DNA of 64,000 bases from the NCBI RefSeq assembly GCF_040712315.1, contig NC_134013.1, positions 64,573,501 through 64,637,500 of the forward strand, in the 5' to 3' direction. The stretch comes from Castanea sativa. Taxonomy: Eukaryota; Streptophyta; Magnoliopsida; Fagales; Fagaceae. Below, one piece after another: positions 36,443-47,606 of this stretch; the stretch's first letter is position 1, and every line of letters starts with the position of its first letter. The notes beneath the pieces were generated by a model. It was not told the origin of the DNA. It did not search any database and saw only the letters and a list, made by a program, of their open reading frames with translations. The translations under genes and the position numbers were made by a program.

Positions 36443-37102
36443 AGTTTGGGTTGATTTTTGTGTTTGTGGTCCAAAAAATCTGGGTTTGAAAAGTCTGCGT
36501 AATTGTTGAATGTCTTTGAGTTTTGTCTTTATGTAATTGTTGAAAAAAATTGGGTTGAGTTTTGGGTTTGGGTTCCGAAATTCTGTCTGTAATTGTGGGC
36601 ATGTTTGTGTTTGGTAAGTTTGAATGCTATGAAATTGTAAGTAAACAAAAGAAAATCTTTATTTTTTAATTATATGGGCAACCAAACATGGTAACTGGGG
36701 AAGAAAATAAAGAATATGATTGACTTGAGAAGAATAATCATGTCCTAAGTTCTTCGTGTTCTTCCCAAAAAAAATTATTTAATTATTTAAATTTAAAGAA
36801 ATAAGAAATTTAGAAATTTTTTTCTTAATTGTTTTATCTGATGTGAGAATTTTTTTTAATTAAAGTGTTGACGTGGTATATTTTAAATTTCAAATAAAAA
36901 TTTTAAAATATTATTTTAATGGTCACGTTAGCATGTACTGTGTCAATAGTGTACTCTGTTTGCCACATTAGCAATTTCTATTAGTGAGATGACAGTAGGA
37001 ACTAAAATGGAATGCGTTTTTCATTAAGGGCAGTAAAATAGAAAAGTAGGGACCGAAATGGAAATGAACTCAAAATATAGGGATTAAAAGTGCATTTACG
37101 CC

Positions 37103-37550
37103 TATAACTACTGATAATTTTTGTATCTAAATTCTGTTTAACAAATTTGTATGTTATTCATATATTTTCTATAGGACATAATGAAAAAACTACTTTGCAT
37201 TCACCACACGAGGTATGACTTGATGGTATGAGTCCTTGTCCTAGCACGCAAAGAAGAGCAGTTTGAGTGATAGCTCAAATACGACCTGTGTGGTACACGT
37301 TGTATGACCCATTACTGTCATGTAGTGTGGGGTTGATAAGCTCACACCGGAAACCCCATTATATTTAGCAAAAAAAAAAAAAAAAACTACTTTGCATTCT
37401 TTTTTTAATTATTTATCTAAATTCTGTTTACATATTTGCTTGTCCACGTCTACTTTATAGTTTATATATGGTAGTTTATAAGATCAAGCAGTACTTGTGG
37501 TAGACAGAAATTGAAACTTAACTCCACTGATGCTTGCCTTTGTTATGAAC
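37103..37550. repeat. right part of the insertion-target segment (paralogue at 41986-42300)
   Basis: TATAACTACTGATAATTTTTGTATCTAAATT matches 41990 onwards. The match is broken by a SINE at 37203 and resumes with ACTACTTTGCATTC. Confidence 0.8.
37203..37385 (+). mobile_element. SINE, about 183 bp, with 14-bp target duplication
   Basis: The body starts ACCACACGAGGTATGACTTG and ends in about 16 A residues. Both sides carry ACTACTTTGCATTC (37189-37202 and 37386-37399), a perfect 14-bp duplication. The uninterrupted paralogue at about 42080-42090 has the single ACTACTTT. An internal pol-III-like promoter is plausible (GATGGTATGAGTCC and a degenerate GTTTGAGTGA...CAAATACGACC) but weak. Confidence 0.8.
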
Positions 37551-39430
37551 AGCAAGGCATATGTTAGAATGCCTGTTCTAGTTAGATGTGATGATACATC
37601 TATGTGAAAGATCCAATTCATGAGTTTTGAAGGTCTAAGTCAGCTACCAAAAAAGGACTGTTTCTACTTAAATTGATAAAACATATAGCCACAGGTGTTT
37701 GGCTTGCAAAATGTTGCAACATTACTACAATGTCACAAGAATGTGGATATTACCGTTAGTTTAGTTGTACACAATATTATGGAAAAGTACAATACTATTT
37801 ATCATATATTAAGATTCCCCAAATAGTTCATGACCCGACCTAATAGCCCACAAATATGCGAGATTTTAATATTATTAATCCAAAATTCAGCAAGTAAAGA
37901 TTTAAGATGACAAAAAATTTATTTAACAAAAAATTTATATACTGACTATTGACACGGATTTTAAGTGTTGAAGCTTCCTCATCACATGATCCAATAAATG
38001 ATATAGTTGACGACATTATATGAATCATACGTGATTTACCTAAGTTAGTAGTATGCTAGCAAACTTTATATAATATATATAGTTTAAAATAAATTTGATC
38101 TAAAATGTTATTTTAACAAACTTATTAAATTTACATTCAAATCATATTTGTTTCCCTATTTTATTTTAATATAATTTTTTCCTCTCATCTCAAATAAATA
38201 AATAAACATTGATCATGTATGTGAACTTAATAAGTTTTTAAAATGGCTTTTTAAATCAAATTTATTTAAAATTATGTTTGTTGCGTTTGCAAGAACTGAA
38301 CCATGTATACTTACATTATGTCATCAACTATGTCATCTATAGGATAGTGTGACGATACTTAGCAGTCAGTATATAGAATTTTTGTTATATATTTTTTGGT
38401 ATACATTATTTCTTTATTTATGGGTATTCATCTTAAGAAATCTTTACTAGCTAAATCTTTGGACTATTTTAATGTTAAAATCTCGTGGGTTTGAAGGCTA
38501 TTAGGTGAGTTGTAGGTTATTTGGTGACCCTTAATTTTGTATAGACTCAATAACCCCATGTCATATGACAGCAATTAATAATACCATATGTAATATTGGG
38601 GTCTTGGTGGCGCAATCAATGTGGCACATCACATTTGTTAAAGCGCTAATACTTGACAACTTCATGTGACGACAATGGTTAATACAACATGTACCATTGG
38701 GTTATAGTGAGACTATTATTATAAACACAACACATTCGTTAAAGTGCCGCTACTCGAATGCCTTAACTTTTGAAGTATTATGTTAAGAGATTGGAAGAAT
38801 CCTACCACAAAGCCAAACCTTAATATATTATGTATGATTTAAACTAGTTATTCTACTTTCCCATGAAATTGTGTACAACTAATCTAACCAAAATTGTTAT
38901 GTCACGTGTGTAACTAAATTTAACAAAAATATGTTTAGAAATCATTTTGATAAGAAAGATCTTGATTTGGGCATGAAAACCACAAAAACATGTGATGGCA
39001 TTTATCTTGTTCAGTTATCATATTGAGAAAATTTTGAAAAATATAACTATCATGAATGCAAAAATGTCATTACTTATTTTGACTTTTTGGCGTAAGTGTT
39101 CAGGAATATTGTTGAACTCACTGGATCTAACACACTACTCACAAATATCCAAACGTTAAATTGAGATAGAAGAAAACATCTCATATCTTATTGTCAAGTT
39201 ATGTATATCATGTTAAAGTAAACATAGTTTTTTATTTTTTTTTTGAAAAAAACCATATCAATTCCTTCTTAATTGTTATCGATTTTAATTTGAATCTACA
39301 ACTAATAGCAAAAAGAGTTGTACCACATAACATTATAACATTAGCTATATATTTTTACATATAAACACACATTGTGCAAAAAGTACAAAATTTTCAATTT
39401 TTGTTTAATTCTCTTTGAAGGGTAAAGAAT
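37551..39430. other. intergenic, no gene seen
   Basis: AT-rich. Two degenerate copies of a segment with GGCACATCACATTTGTTAAAG lie around 38610-38760. No coding signal. Confidence 0.5.
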
Positions 39431-39439
39431 TAAGCAAAA

Positions 39440-39980
39440 TAAGTTGTAGTTTTAGCTGGGTATCCTCTCCTTTTTTTCTTCAGCCATTTTAACAATCGCA
39501 TTCCTGCAATCCTGCGTTTATAAAAGTTTTTACATTTTCTGCATGCAAAAAAGTTCCAGTAATATCTAGAAACTTACCATGTTCTGATTTAGGGTCTCAA
39601 TTGTCTCGGCCAATTTTGAACATGTAAGAACAAAGCTTCGATTCATTCCACTAAGTGCCTGGACAGCCTCCTTATTACTGCAGGTAGATTCAATAAGTGA
39701 AGCAATACTCTCAGCTGAAACAAATCATTATGGAGTGTAAGCTGTTGACAGCATACGTCCTGAGCTTTTTGAGGTCCTCAATGTCATCAACAACCTTCAC
39801 CAAATTAAGCAACTTCAAAACCATGGAACTTTTCATCGATCGCATCAAGCATTCTTGCATTATTCGGTTGCGTTCTCGTCCATTCCTTTCTTCTTGCTGA
39901 CACCGCCTGCCTATTCCAAGATTAGATATGATGACATTGTGACCATACATGCATCTGCCACCTCTCCATAACTACTGCCT
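39440..39980 (-). pseudogene. fragments of an unidentified helical-protein gene
   Basis: The minus-strand frame 39950-39711 contains KSSMVLKLLNLVKVVDDIEDL. The next candidate exon (39715-39580) reads ESIASLIESTCSNKEAVQALSG and ends NQNM before a GTAAGT donor. A third (39510-39440) reads DCRNAIVKMAEEKKERIP. The composition is alpha-helical and coiled-coil-like. Splicing of the first to the second would hit a stop, so the gene seems damaged. A homologous stretch of its first part occurs at 53400-53500. I do not recognise the family. Confidence 0.4.
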
Positions 39981-39989
39981 AGAGCTACC

Positions 39990-41725
39990 CGAGTCCTTGC
40001 TAAAGTAATATATCAGAAAGGTCAAAGAATGAGATAATTAGAATGAGAGGTTTGATTCGGTGACTGAAGTTTCAAATTTGTGATGAAACTATATCTACAC
40101 CATAAACATGAGTACATGAAAACAACAAACCTAGTGCTCACCCCCAGATCTTTGAGTAAATAGAGAACTGAGAAGATCCTATCATTATGTATGATGTACA
40201 TAACTAAATATGGGTGTGGAAATTCTTGTCTCTAGAAAAAAAAATTTATAAATTATACCTCTACTTTGCTTAAAATTTAACTTATTTATGTAACTTTATT
40301 TTCACTCAATTCAATATTATTCTCTACTAAAATTGTGTTCTTAAAAACCTTAAACAATGTAATTTTAATTTTATTTTAAGTTTATTCAATTATTTAAAGA
40401 ACAAAAAAAATTACCGGGAAATTTATTGTACTCAATCCAAGATCTTATATTCATGAAAGTAGTAAAAATTCATGAAACTCATCCTTGTATATATCAAAGT
40501 TCTAGACCAGAAGAGAAGCACTTGAAGACTGAGTCTAACAGTTAAACGACAACAATGTAAATAGAAAGCTACTGTAGTTTTGTTGTTTGATTATTCACAC
40601 ATGTAAAGCATGTATCTCTTTAACACGTGTAGTGTATATGACATACGTGTGTGTACAGATTCATTATTCTAATTCAATATACAGAAATTCCATCAATTCT
40701 CTCTAGATAGAATTTTGATAACTTGAAGTCCAGTCGAGGTTAGCGACCATTTCCTTAAGGTCTTGCCACATATTCTTGTATGTAGTAACTAATCTAATAA
40801 TTGTTTAGATCTCGTAGTCTCACTTTCTTTCTCACATATTCATGTTGTGTGATATGATCCATCCAGTATGAGTATTCTTCTCCCAAAAAAAGAAAAGAAA
40901 AGTATGAGCATATTGGATATCTAACTGCTTTTATAATTTTTTTTTTTAAAGAGAGCCGATACTTTTAGGATATGCCTTGAAGACAATTGTAACCTAATTC
41001 TCTAATAGTGAGAGATGATCCAAATTTGTAATCTTTTGGATCTTGGTTTGTATTCTAGATATTATTTAATGGACAAGAATATTTTATTATCAATTAATTA
41101 TTCCTCTTAAATTGATATATACTTAACAATATATAGAAACTATAAATAAAAGTATATTTAATAATTAATTAATTAATACTCGTATCTCTATTGTATCATA
41201 TTCTAGTTTTTTAAGAGACTTTATCAATCATAACATAGTGATGTTTGTTGTAAACAAAGTTACAGAACTCAACAGTTAGTTTTCCGCAAGTGAAGTTTAC
41301 ACTTGTTCAATAGTTCATTGTGCTATTTTTGAATGAATGATACTTTATCTTGTTACTATTATGAAGCTTGAGTGAATTGGTGCATACTTACACTCAAATA
41401 TATATTATCAATTAAACTATGAATATGACTTTGTTTGTTTTAAAAATTAGTTTAGTTTTTTTTTTTCCATTTTCTTTTTATCAATCTCTAGTGTTAATAC
41501 TTGAACAAAGTTGGTTGAAATTTGAGCAGTTCATCTATTTTTTGCTTGATGCCAAAGGGGAGTGTTGGTTCTCAAGAAGCTAAAATTATTTAGTTCATTC
41601 AGTATATTACACCTTCTTCTCCTTAATACGTGACGATCCCGTATATATACATGTGTCTTGCCTATGTACATGTGTCTTACCTTTATGCGAGCGGGAGGCA
41701 TTGTGATAGTATACCAAGCGTATGG
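39990..41725. other. intergenic, no gene seen
   Basis: AT-rich, with no supported frame, repeat or transposon end. Confidence 0.5.
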
Positions 41726-42300
41726 AATGATTTTACCTCAACAAGGTTTATTTCCTTGAAAGTTGTATTTTTGCAAGCATAATTGCTTGTCCTTCATTCT
41801 TTCTTTTTCTTTTCTTTTTTCCCGCAAAGAAAATAGGGCATCAATTTTTGGTTCAATTTTGACATGGTTAGATTTGAAACTTTTTTTTTTTTTTCTTTCA
41901 CTTCTGACTTGTTTAGATTTTTACTTTTTGCCAAAACGTGAAAATATTGTAATGGTGTTTGTAGGGTCACACCATATTATTTGTTAATTAATGATAGATA
42001 TAACTAATGATAATTTTTGTATCTAAATTATGTTTAACAAATTTGTATTTCATTCATATGTGTTCCGTAGGACATAATGACAAAACTACTTTATATATAT
42101 ATATATATATATATAAATTCTGTTTAAATATTTGCTTGTCACGTGCTACTTTATGCAGCAATTTATAAGATCAAGCAATACTTGTGGTAGACAGAAATTG
42201 AAATCTGTTTAAATATTTGCTTGTCACGTGCTACTTTATGCAGCAATTTATAAGATCAAGCAGTACTTGTGGTAGACAGAAATTAAAACCTGATAAAACT
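41726..42300. repeat. unoccupied paralogue of the 29.5/37.1-kb target segment
   Basis: Colinear with 29466-29781 joined to 37103-37550, but without the hAT, MULE and SINE insertions. It has its own changes: a (TA)n tract at about 42093-42115 and an 85-bp tandem duplication at 42121-42290. Confidence 0.82.
42121..42290 (+). repeat. 85-bp tandem duplication
   Basis: Two nearly identical units (42121-42205 and 42206-42290) start TGTTTAAATATTTGCTTGTC. Confidence 0.88.
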
Positions 42301-42408
42301 TAACTAGTGCAGAATTTGCAAAAAAGGAAATGTGATCTGCTCCAAAGAAATTTTCTTGAAGGGACGAAAATTTATATTTGATTCATGGTGGAATATTTGA
42401 ATTCCAAA

Positions 42409-42412
<4 letters not shown>

Positions 42413-42470
<58 letters not shown>
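42413..42470. repeat. (GA)n microsatellite
   Basis: About 28 GA units without interruption. Confidence 0.95.
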
Positions 42471-42475
<5 letters not shown>

Positions 42476-42520
42476 ATCAGATTCCTTTGAAACAATTAGA
42501 AGATGAGAGATTATTGTGTA

Positions 42521-42597
42521 CTCCCTCCTCTTACATGAATGGTGGACCCATTAATTAAATTCATGGTGGGACCCACCATTTATGTGAGAGGAGGGAG
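42521..42597. mobile_element. short Stowaway-like MITE
   Basis: A 77-bp foldback. CTCCCTCCTCTTACATGAAT mirrors the right end, which finishes GAGAGGAGGGAG. TA stands on each side (42519-42520 and 42598-42599). Confidence 0.75.
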
Positions 42598-43125
42598 TAC
42601 GCATTTATAGTATTCTGGAAATACCTAATAATTTTCCATTAGGAATAATGACAATAATTCCATTTGGGTATGAAAAATCATTTCCATTTCCATAATAGAT
42701 TATGCATATCTCATATAAAACTTTTTTACTCTTAGATCTGAATGTATTTTTGGGAATATTGTTGCTCTGTGACTTGCAATGTGCATGATTAGTGGAGATG
42801 CAAGTTTTGACTTTGGTAACCCAATATTCGACTAACTCTTAAATTCGAGTCGAGTTGTATACAGTTTACAAGGGTCTATCAACTATCGGTCGACAATGGG
42901 TGAAATGATTCCCAACCCAAATGATTCGGGTTGAGTGGCGGGTGCACCCCAAACCCAATCCACCCGACCCGTGGATACCCCTAGATAAGGTTATTTAAAA
43001 AAAAATTGTTTTCTAATTGTTTTTTAATAAATAAAAATTTTAAAATTAAAAGTTCAATATACTATAAAATTCTTATATTAAAAAAGAAATAATTCCTAGT
43101 GGTGTCACATTTATTATATAAAAGA

Positions 43126-44021
43126 CAAAATTTAAGTACAGTATTTTATGTGTAATTGCTTAGGTTCCCACTCTTATATTTTAGACACTTGTCTAACTAG
43201 TTAACTTAGCAAACAAACGTTACAAGACCCGTCTCCTTTTGTTTTCTTCTCCTTCTTTTTCTCCTTTGGCTCGTGAGAGAGCAAACAGATTCTTTAAATT
43301 ACAAATCTAAGACAGTTTCTTTAATTTAGAACTATTCGGCACTAAATCTGAGAAGGTTTTAGTATAATAATTCTTTGGTTTTTTTCTCCTTTCTCTTTTT
43401 CTTCAAAATCCTCTCATCTTTTTATGGCTTACAAGCAATCCACACTTTTTCTCTCTAAAATTTTTCCTTGTAGTTGTTGTTTCTTTCTTTTGCTTTTTTC
43501 TTTGAGAAAAATCATACATGCATTGGTGATTTTGAGTGCAAGTTTGGCTCCTCACTCCTTAATTGTCTTTTGGATACCATTGGAGGTATCTCAACCTTTT
43601 TCAATCTCTTTGGATTTTTCTAAATAATTTCTTGAATTTGGGATTTTCCTTTTGAGTTTCTTGCATCTTAGATTAGTTTATCTCCAAATCAAAACATGGT
43701 TTGAAATTTTGGTTGGTTACAGAGAAAACATTGGTAAACAAAAAAGGAAAAATTAAAAAGAAGTTGAAATTTTAGAGGAATTGTAATTTTATATGAAGTT
43801 AAATTTCATTTATAAGGTTTAGAGTCTTAGACTATTTAGTGGGTTAGTCGAAGAGTTCAACAGATCTGGCTTTCTCATAGGTAAGGAAGGAAAAACATAA
43901 GGAAAAGAAAGAAAACAGAGAAAGTTGACGTCCGTTTGCTGAATTTATTAATTAAACACATGTCTAAAATATAAGAGGAGAACTTAAGTAATTGTACCTA
44001 AGAAACTGTATCTAAGTTTTG
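43126..44021. mobile_element. 0.9-kb element with about 110-bp terminal inverted repeats
   Basis: The left end (CAAAATTTAAGTACAG...CTTATATTTTAGACA) and the reversed right end (CAAAACTTAGATACAG...CTTATATTTTAGACA) match over about 110 bp. The shorter element at 55190-55350 belongs to the same family. No target duplication was found, so the class (possibly MULE-derived) is uncertain. Confidence 0.5.
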
Positions 44022-44039
44022 CCATTAGTATAAAACTAA

Positions 44040-44870
44040 CATAACATTAGATAATACTAACATAAACTTAAACATAACATAAAATACATAACACAAATAA
44101 ACTTAAACATAACATAAGATGCACACTCAACACTAAAGGTGCCGACATAAATTGTCATAAGGATATTTTAACGACTTTATTAGGTATGGGTCCTAGTTTA
44201 AGACATTGTTTCATTTGTAGGGTGTGAATTGTCTACCGGTGGATGTGGCTAGCTCTTCTACAAACTACAACATATACCATCGGGGTCTACGGAGTAACAT
44301 CAAATTATTCTCATTGTATTCATTTCATTGCATGTCTTTAGTTTTTATTTCTCAACGTTGTGCTTTAGCTTGTTAAGTGAAACAAGATCCATAAAAAAAA
44401 AACTACGAGTAATATCAGCAAACATTAACATTCCTTTGACATTGTCTTCCCCACTGTCGATAACCCATCCACAACTAACCCCTTCATCACCTCCATATCT
44501 TCTAAGGTGAGGGTCATCCCACCATGTGATAGGTGGAATGTGTACGTCTCTGAACGCCATCGCTCCGATAAAATAAGAAGTATATAGTGCATATTTAACA
44601 AGGATGCCTGAGATGTTTTATCAACCATGTTTCTCTAATACTATGAAGAATCCCAAAATTTACCACACCTCTAATAATTTCATGAAGTGGCAATAACATT
44701 TTAGTATACCTGGTGATTCCTGTAAATGGAATAACAATATGTTAATATCATTTTCAGCAATAACAATAAAGCTTTATCAAACTAATACTAACAACGACAA
44801 TAAAATTTTAAATAGGTTTTGGTATTTAATTGATACTGCTACCAACAAAAATGAGCACTACAACAACAAA
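44040..44870 (-). pseudogene. plant-mobile-domain (PMD) gene relic 1
   Basis: Minus-strand frames give ILSERWRSETYTFHLSHGGM, TLTLEDMEVMKGL and VDGLSTVGKT. This is the conserved core of the plant mobile domain (MAIN-like/PP7-long-form group), in which [16 protein letters not shown] and a TLEDV segment recur. Frames are short and broken by stops. The whole block recurs at 45600-46890. PMD proteins are a domesticated or transposon-borne family often linked to MULEs. This relic cannot encode a full domain. Confidence 0.65.
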
Positions 44871-45294
44871 CCAACTTAATGCAAGGCAAAAAAGTAGTCT
44901 CATCTCATTAGGTTCTCCCTATTCAAATGCATCGACTGTATGTCTATAGAAGTCTTTTTATCTTCTAAATCAATAATCTTCATCTGATGTGCATTATTAT
45001 CCTTCTCTAACAACACAATTGTAGCTTCCAACTTGCTAGCCTTTCATAATAATCCAGGATTAATTTGCTTAGCTCTAGAACAAATTTCTCCATCAATCCA
45101 CTATACAAACAAAAAAACAGTGCATCTTTACACAACTTTTCACAATATAGTTAACCACATTCACAACTTTGAAGTAATTAAAAAAATAGAGATTGCATCT
45201 TTCTAATGATTTTAGATGCTAGCTAAGGTAAGATTAGTACAAAATAAAACACATCAACATGATAATATGTCACTTAATAGCTAAACTAACCGTG

Positions 45295-45415
45295 GGGGGT
45301 GACTTGCAAACTGAACAAAACTTCAGGATGTAAAATCAAGTTTCTGAAACTTTGGGGTGTAAAATCCTGTCAACCCCAAACTTCAGGGGTGTAATTTGCA
45401 ATTTACCCAAGATTT
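45295..45415. mobile_element. possible small foldback element
   Basis: GTGACTTGCAAACTGA and the reversed GGTAAATTGCAAATTACACC, together with inner AAACTTCAGG/CCCCAAACTTC segments, give an imperfect fold of about 120 bp. Confidence 0.35.
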
Positions 45416-45599
45416 TATTATTGAATTATATTGCTCAATTCATATTCAAAACAATACTTCCTCTTTCAAATGATAAGGTTGTTTAAAAAAAAAAAAAGAG
45501 TTGTCTAGTCGTATTAAAATGAATAAAAAAATTTAAAACTAATAGTTCAATATGCTATAGAATTCTTATATTTTAAAGAGAAATAATTTGTAGTGGTGT

Positions 45600-46890
45600 C
45601 ACATTTAATGTTAAACTAACATAACATAATACTAACATAAACGTAAACATAACATAAGATACACACTTAACACAAAATACACTTAAACATAACACAAGAT
45701 ACACACCCAACAATGATGGTGCAGACATAAATTGTCATAAAGACATTTCCACAACTTAGGGCTCGGTTGGTTTGGTCATGACTCAGTTTTCATAACTCAA
45801 TACTTATAATTCATAACTCAAACTCATAACTCAACCCAAAATTCTTGTTTGGACACATAACTCAACCACATAACTTACCTTTGGCCACTATAACTCATAT
45901 TTCAGAAACTAAAAACACCAAAATTCTGTTTTTAGTTTCTATCATCCATCACTCAAATTTTTGAGTTTTAAGCGATGGAAACATCACCCAAAAACCAAGC
46001 CAAATAAGATTTTTCCGGTGGGACCCATGCATTTTGGAAACTCAGGGATGAAAACTGAGTGATATCACTCAAAATCATGATGATCCAAACAAGCCCTTAT
46101 TCATTCCGATAAGTACGGGTCATAGTTTAAAACATTGTTTCATTAGCGAGATGTGAGTTGTCTATTGGTGGTTGTGGCCAATTCTTTAGCATCAGATACA
46201 CACAACACAAATAAACTTAAACATAATATAAGATGTACACTCAACAATGATGGTGCTAACATAAATTGTCATAAGAATGTTTCAACATCTTATTCATTCC
46301 AATAGGTATGGGTCGTAGTTTAAGATATTGTTTCGTTCGTGAGGTGTGAGTGTGTTTATCGATGGTTGTGGCCAACTCTTCTATAAATTACAACATATAA
46401 TATTGGGATCTACGAAGCAACATCAAATTATTCTCGTTGCATATTCATTTTAGTACATGCTTGTATTCCTCCATGTTGCGCCTTGGCTTGGTAAGTGAAA
46501 CATGATCCACCAAAGGTGCTCTAAGTAATATCAGCAAACATCGGCATTTTTTCTAACCAATCGAAGTTTGTTTTCCCCACTACCGGCAACCCATCCATAG
46601 CCAGCTCCTTCATCACCTCCATATCTTCTATGATGATGATATCTCACCATATGGTAGGTAAATTGTGTGGGTTTCTGGACACCATCAGTCCACTTAAGCA
46701 ATGATCAATAAGTATATCTGGGATGCCGTGAAGCCGTGGTAATTTCGTGAAGCAATGACGACATTTTAGAACACTTGTCAATTCCTGTAAACAGAATAAC
46801 ATCATGTTAATATCATTTTTAGTAAATAATAACATTAGGCATCAAACTAATACTAACAACAAAATTTTAAAAAGGGTTTGGTATTTAATT
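45600..46890 (-). pseudogene. PMD gene relic 2, split by a Tourist MITE
   Basis: Paralogous to 44040-44870. Minus-strand frames include a part reading SGLMVSRNPHNLPTIW and, in another frame, EDMEVMKELAMDGLPVVGKT. The sequence is interrupted by a MITE at 45759-46096. Short direct repeats (ACTTAAACATAACATAAGAT) recur at its left side. Confidence 0.5.
45759..46096. mobile_element. Tourist (PIF/Harbinger) MITE
   Basis: 338 bp with ends GGGCTCGGTTGG and CCAAACAAGCCC and TTA duplications at 45756-45758 and 46097-46099. The paralogous sites (about 44176 and 46287) have the host sequence uninterrupted with a single TTA. Confidence 0.85.
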
Positions 46891-46974
46891 GACGAGTCTT
46901 TTGGCTAAATATTGCATAAATTGAAGTTTATTTGTGATATGGGCACTATTCAAACTTATTTATAAAAATAACGA

Positions 46975-47255
46975 GATATGCGAATTTTGGTAATGGTATT
47001 GCCCAAATTCAGAGAAAAAGTAGGAGAAATGAGAGATAAATGATGTGATGAAAAGGGAGAGATAGAAAAATGAATTTCGGTGATGTAGTTGTAGAAATTC
47101 CTACCCAAAACGAAAGCTACTTGAAATAAAGGAGTGCCCAAAACAGGAGGAGTGCCCGAAAAGGAGATAGGAGAGAGAAAAAATAGGAATTGTGGCAATG
47201 GAGTTGCCAAAATTGTAGGGGAGAGGAGAGAGAAAAAAAAGAATTATGGCAATAT
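46975..47255. repeat. palindrome array in left TIR of the second MULE
   Basis: Modules with arms GAATTTYGG.AAT and ATTGCCNAAATTC are near 46980, 47070 and 47186, with a half-module at 47241. Confidence 0.7.
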
Positions 47256-47419
47256 AAGAGAAGATGGAACATGTATGCACTAGCATACCGTTGGATTGTT
47301 ACAGCATTGGCACCCAGTGGTAGGTTTGAGAATGTGTTGCGTACCCATGTTATTTTAAGGCTACCATAGCTCAATGCTATTTCAGGTGGTCTAACTTTAA
47401 GTAAATTCTGACAAATAGT

Positions 47420-47606
47420 TCCCTAATTCAAATTAGTCACACTGCACTGCTATCAATAGGCAATCCTGTCATGATTGCTATATCCTATAAGGTGATCGTC
47501 ATTTCACAAGTAGGAAGGTGAAATGTATGGGTTGCCGATCGCCACCACTCCACCATAGAAGTGATAAGACCCTAGTCAATATTTATGTGGTCGGCGGGTG
47601 ACACGG
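47420..47606 (-). pseudogene. PMD gene fragment 3, cut by an LTR element
   Basis: On the minus strand GLITSMVEWWRSATHTFHLP is followed by CEMTITL, a stop, and DIAIMTGLPIDS. This is the best PMD match in the window (consensus [24 protein letters not shown]). At 47606 the sequence is interrupted by the solo LTR. The upstream coding part may continue at 50373-50450, but this is a weak inference. Confidence 0.75.

Larger units (their letters stand above)
30704..37102 (-). mobile_element. 6.4-kb Mutator-like element (Pack-MULE type)
   Basis: Terminal inverted repeats of about 250 bp (30704-30960 and 36845-37102) start GGTGTAAATGAAC and GGCGTAAATGCAC and are about 80 percent alike. The flanking 9-bp duplications are TATAACTAA (30695-30703) and TATAACTAC (37103-37111), and the empty paralogue at 41.99 kb has TATAACTAA once. 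Inside are inverted arrays of palindromes, a degenerate transposase N-terminus and a captured thioredoxin-reductase fragment. The inner arms (31080-31345 and 35640-36080) are also mutually inverted, so a nested second element cannot be excluded. Confidence 0.8.

Noticed and set aside
36187..36602. Open frames across the CT-rich blocks
   Set aside because: Products are serine/leucine repeats from (CT)n, without domains.
43424..43627. 67-codon hydrophobic frame
   Set aside because: Within a 0.9-kb foldback-type element. No homology was recognised and the composition follows T-rich DNA.
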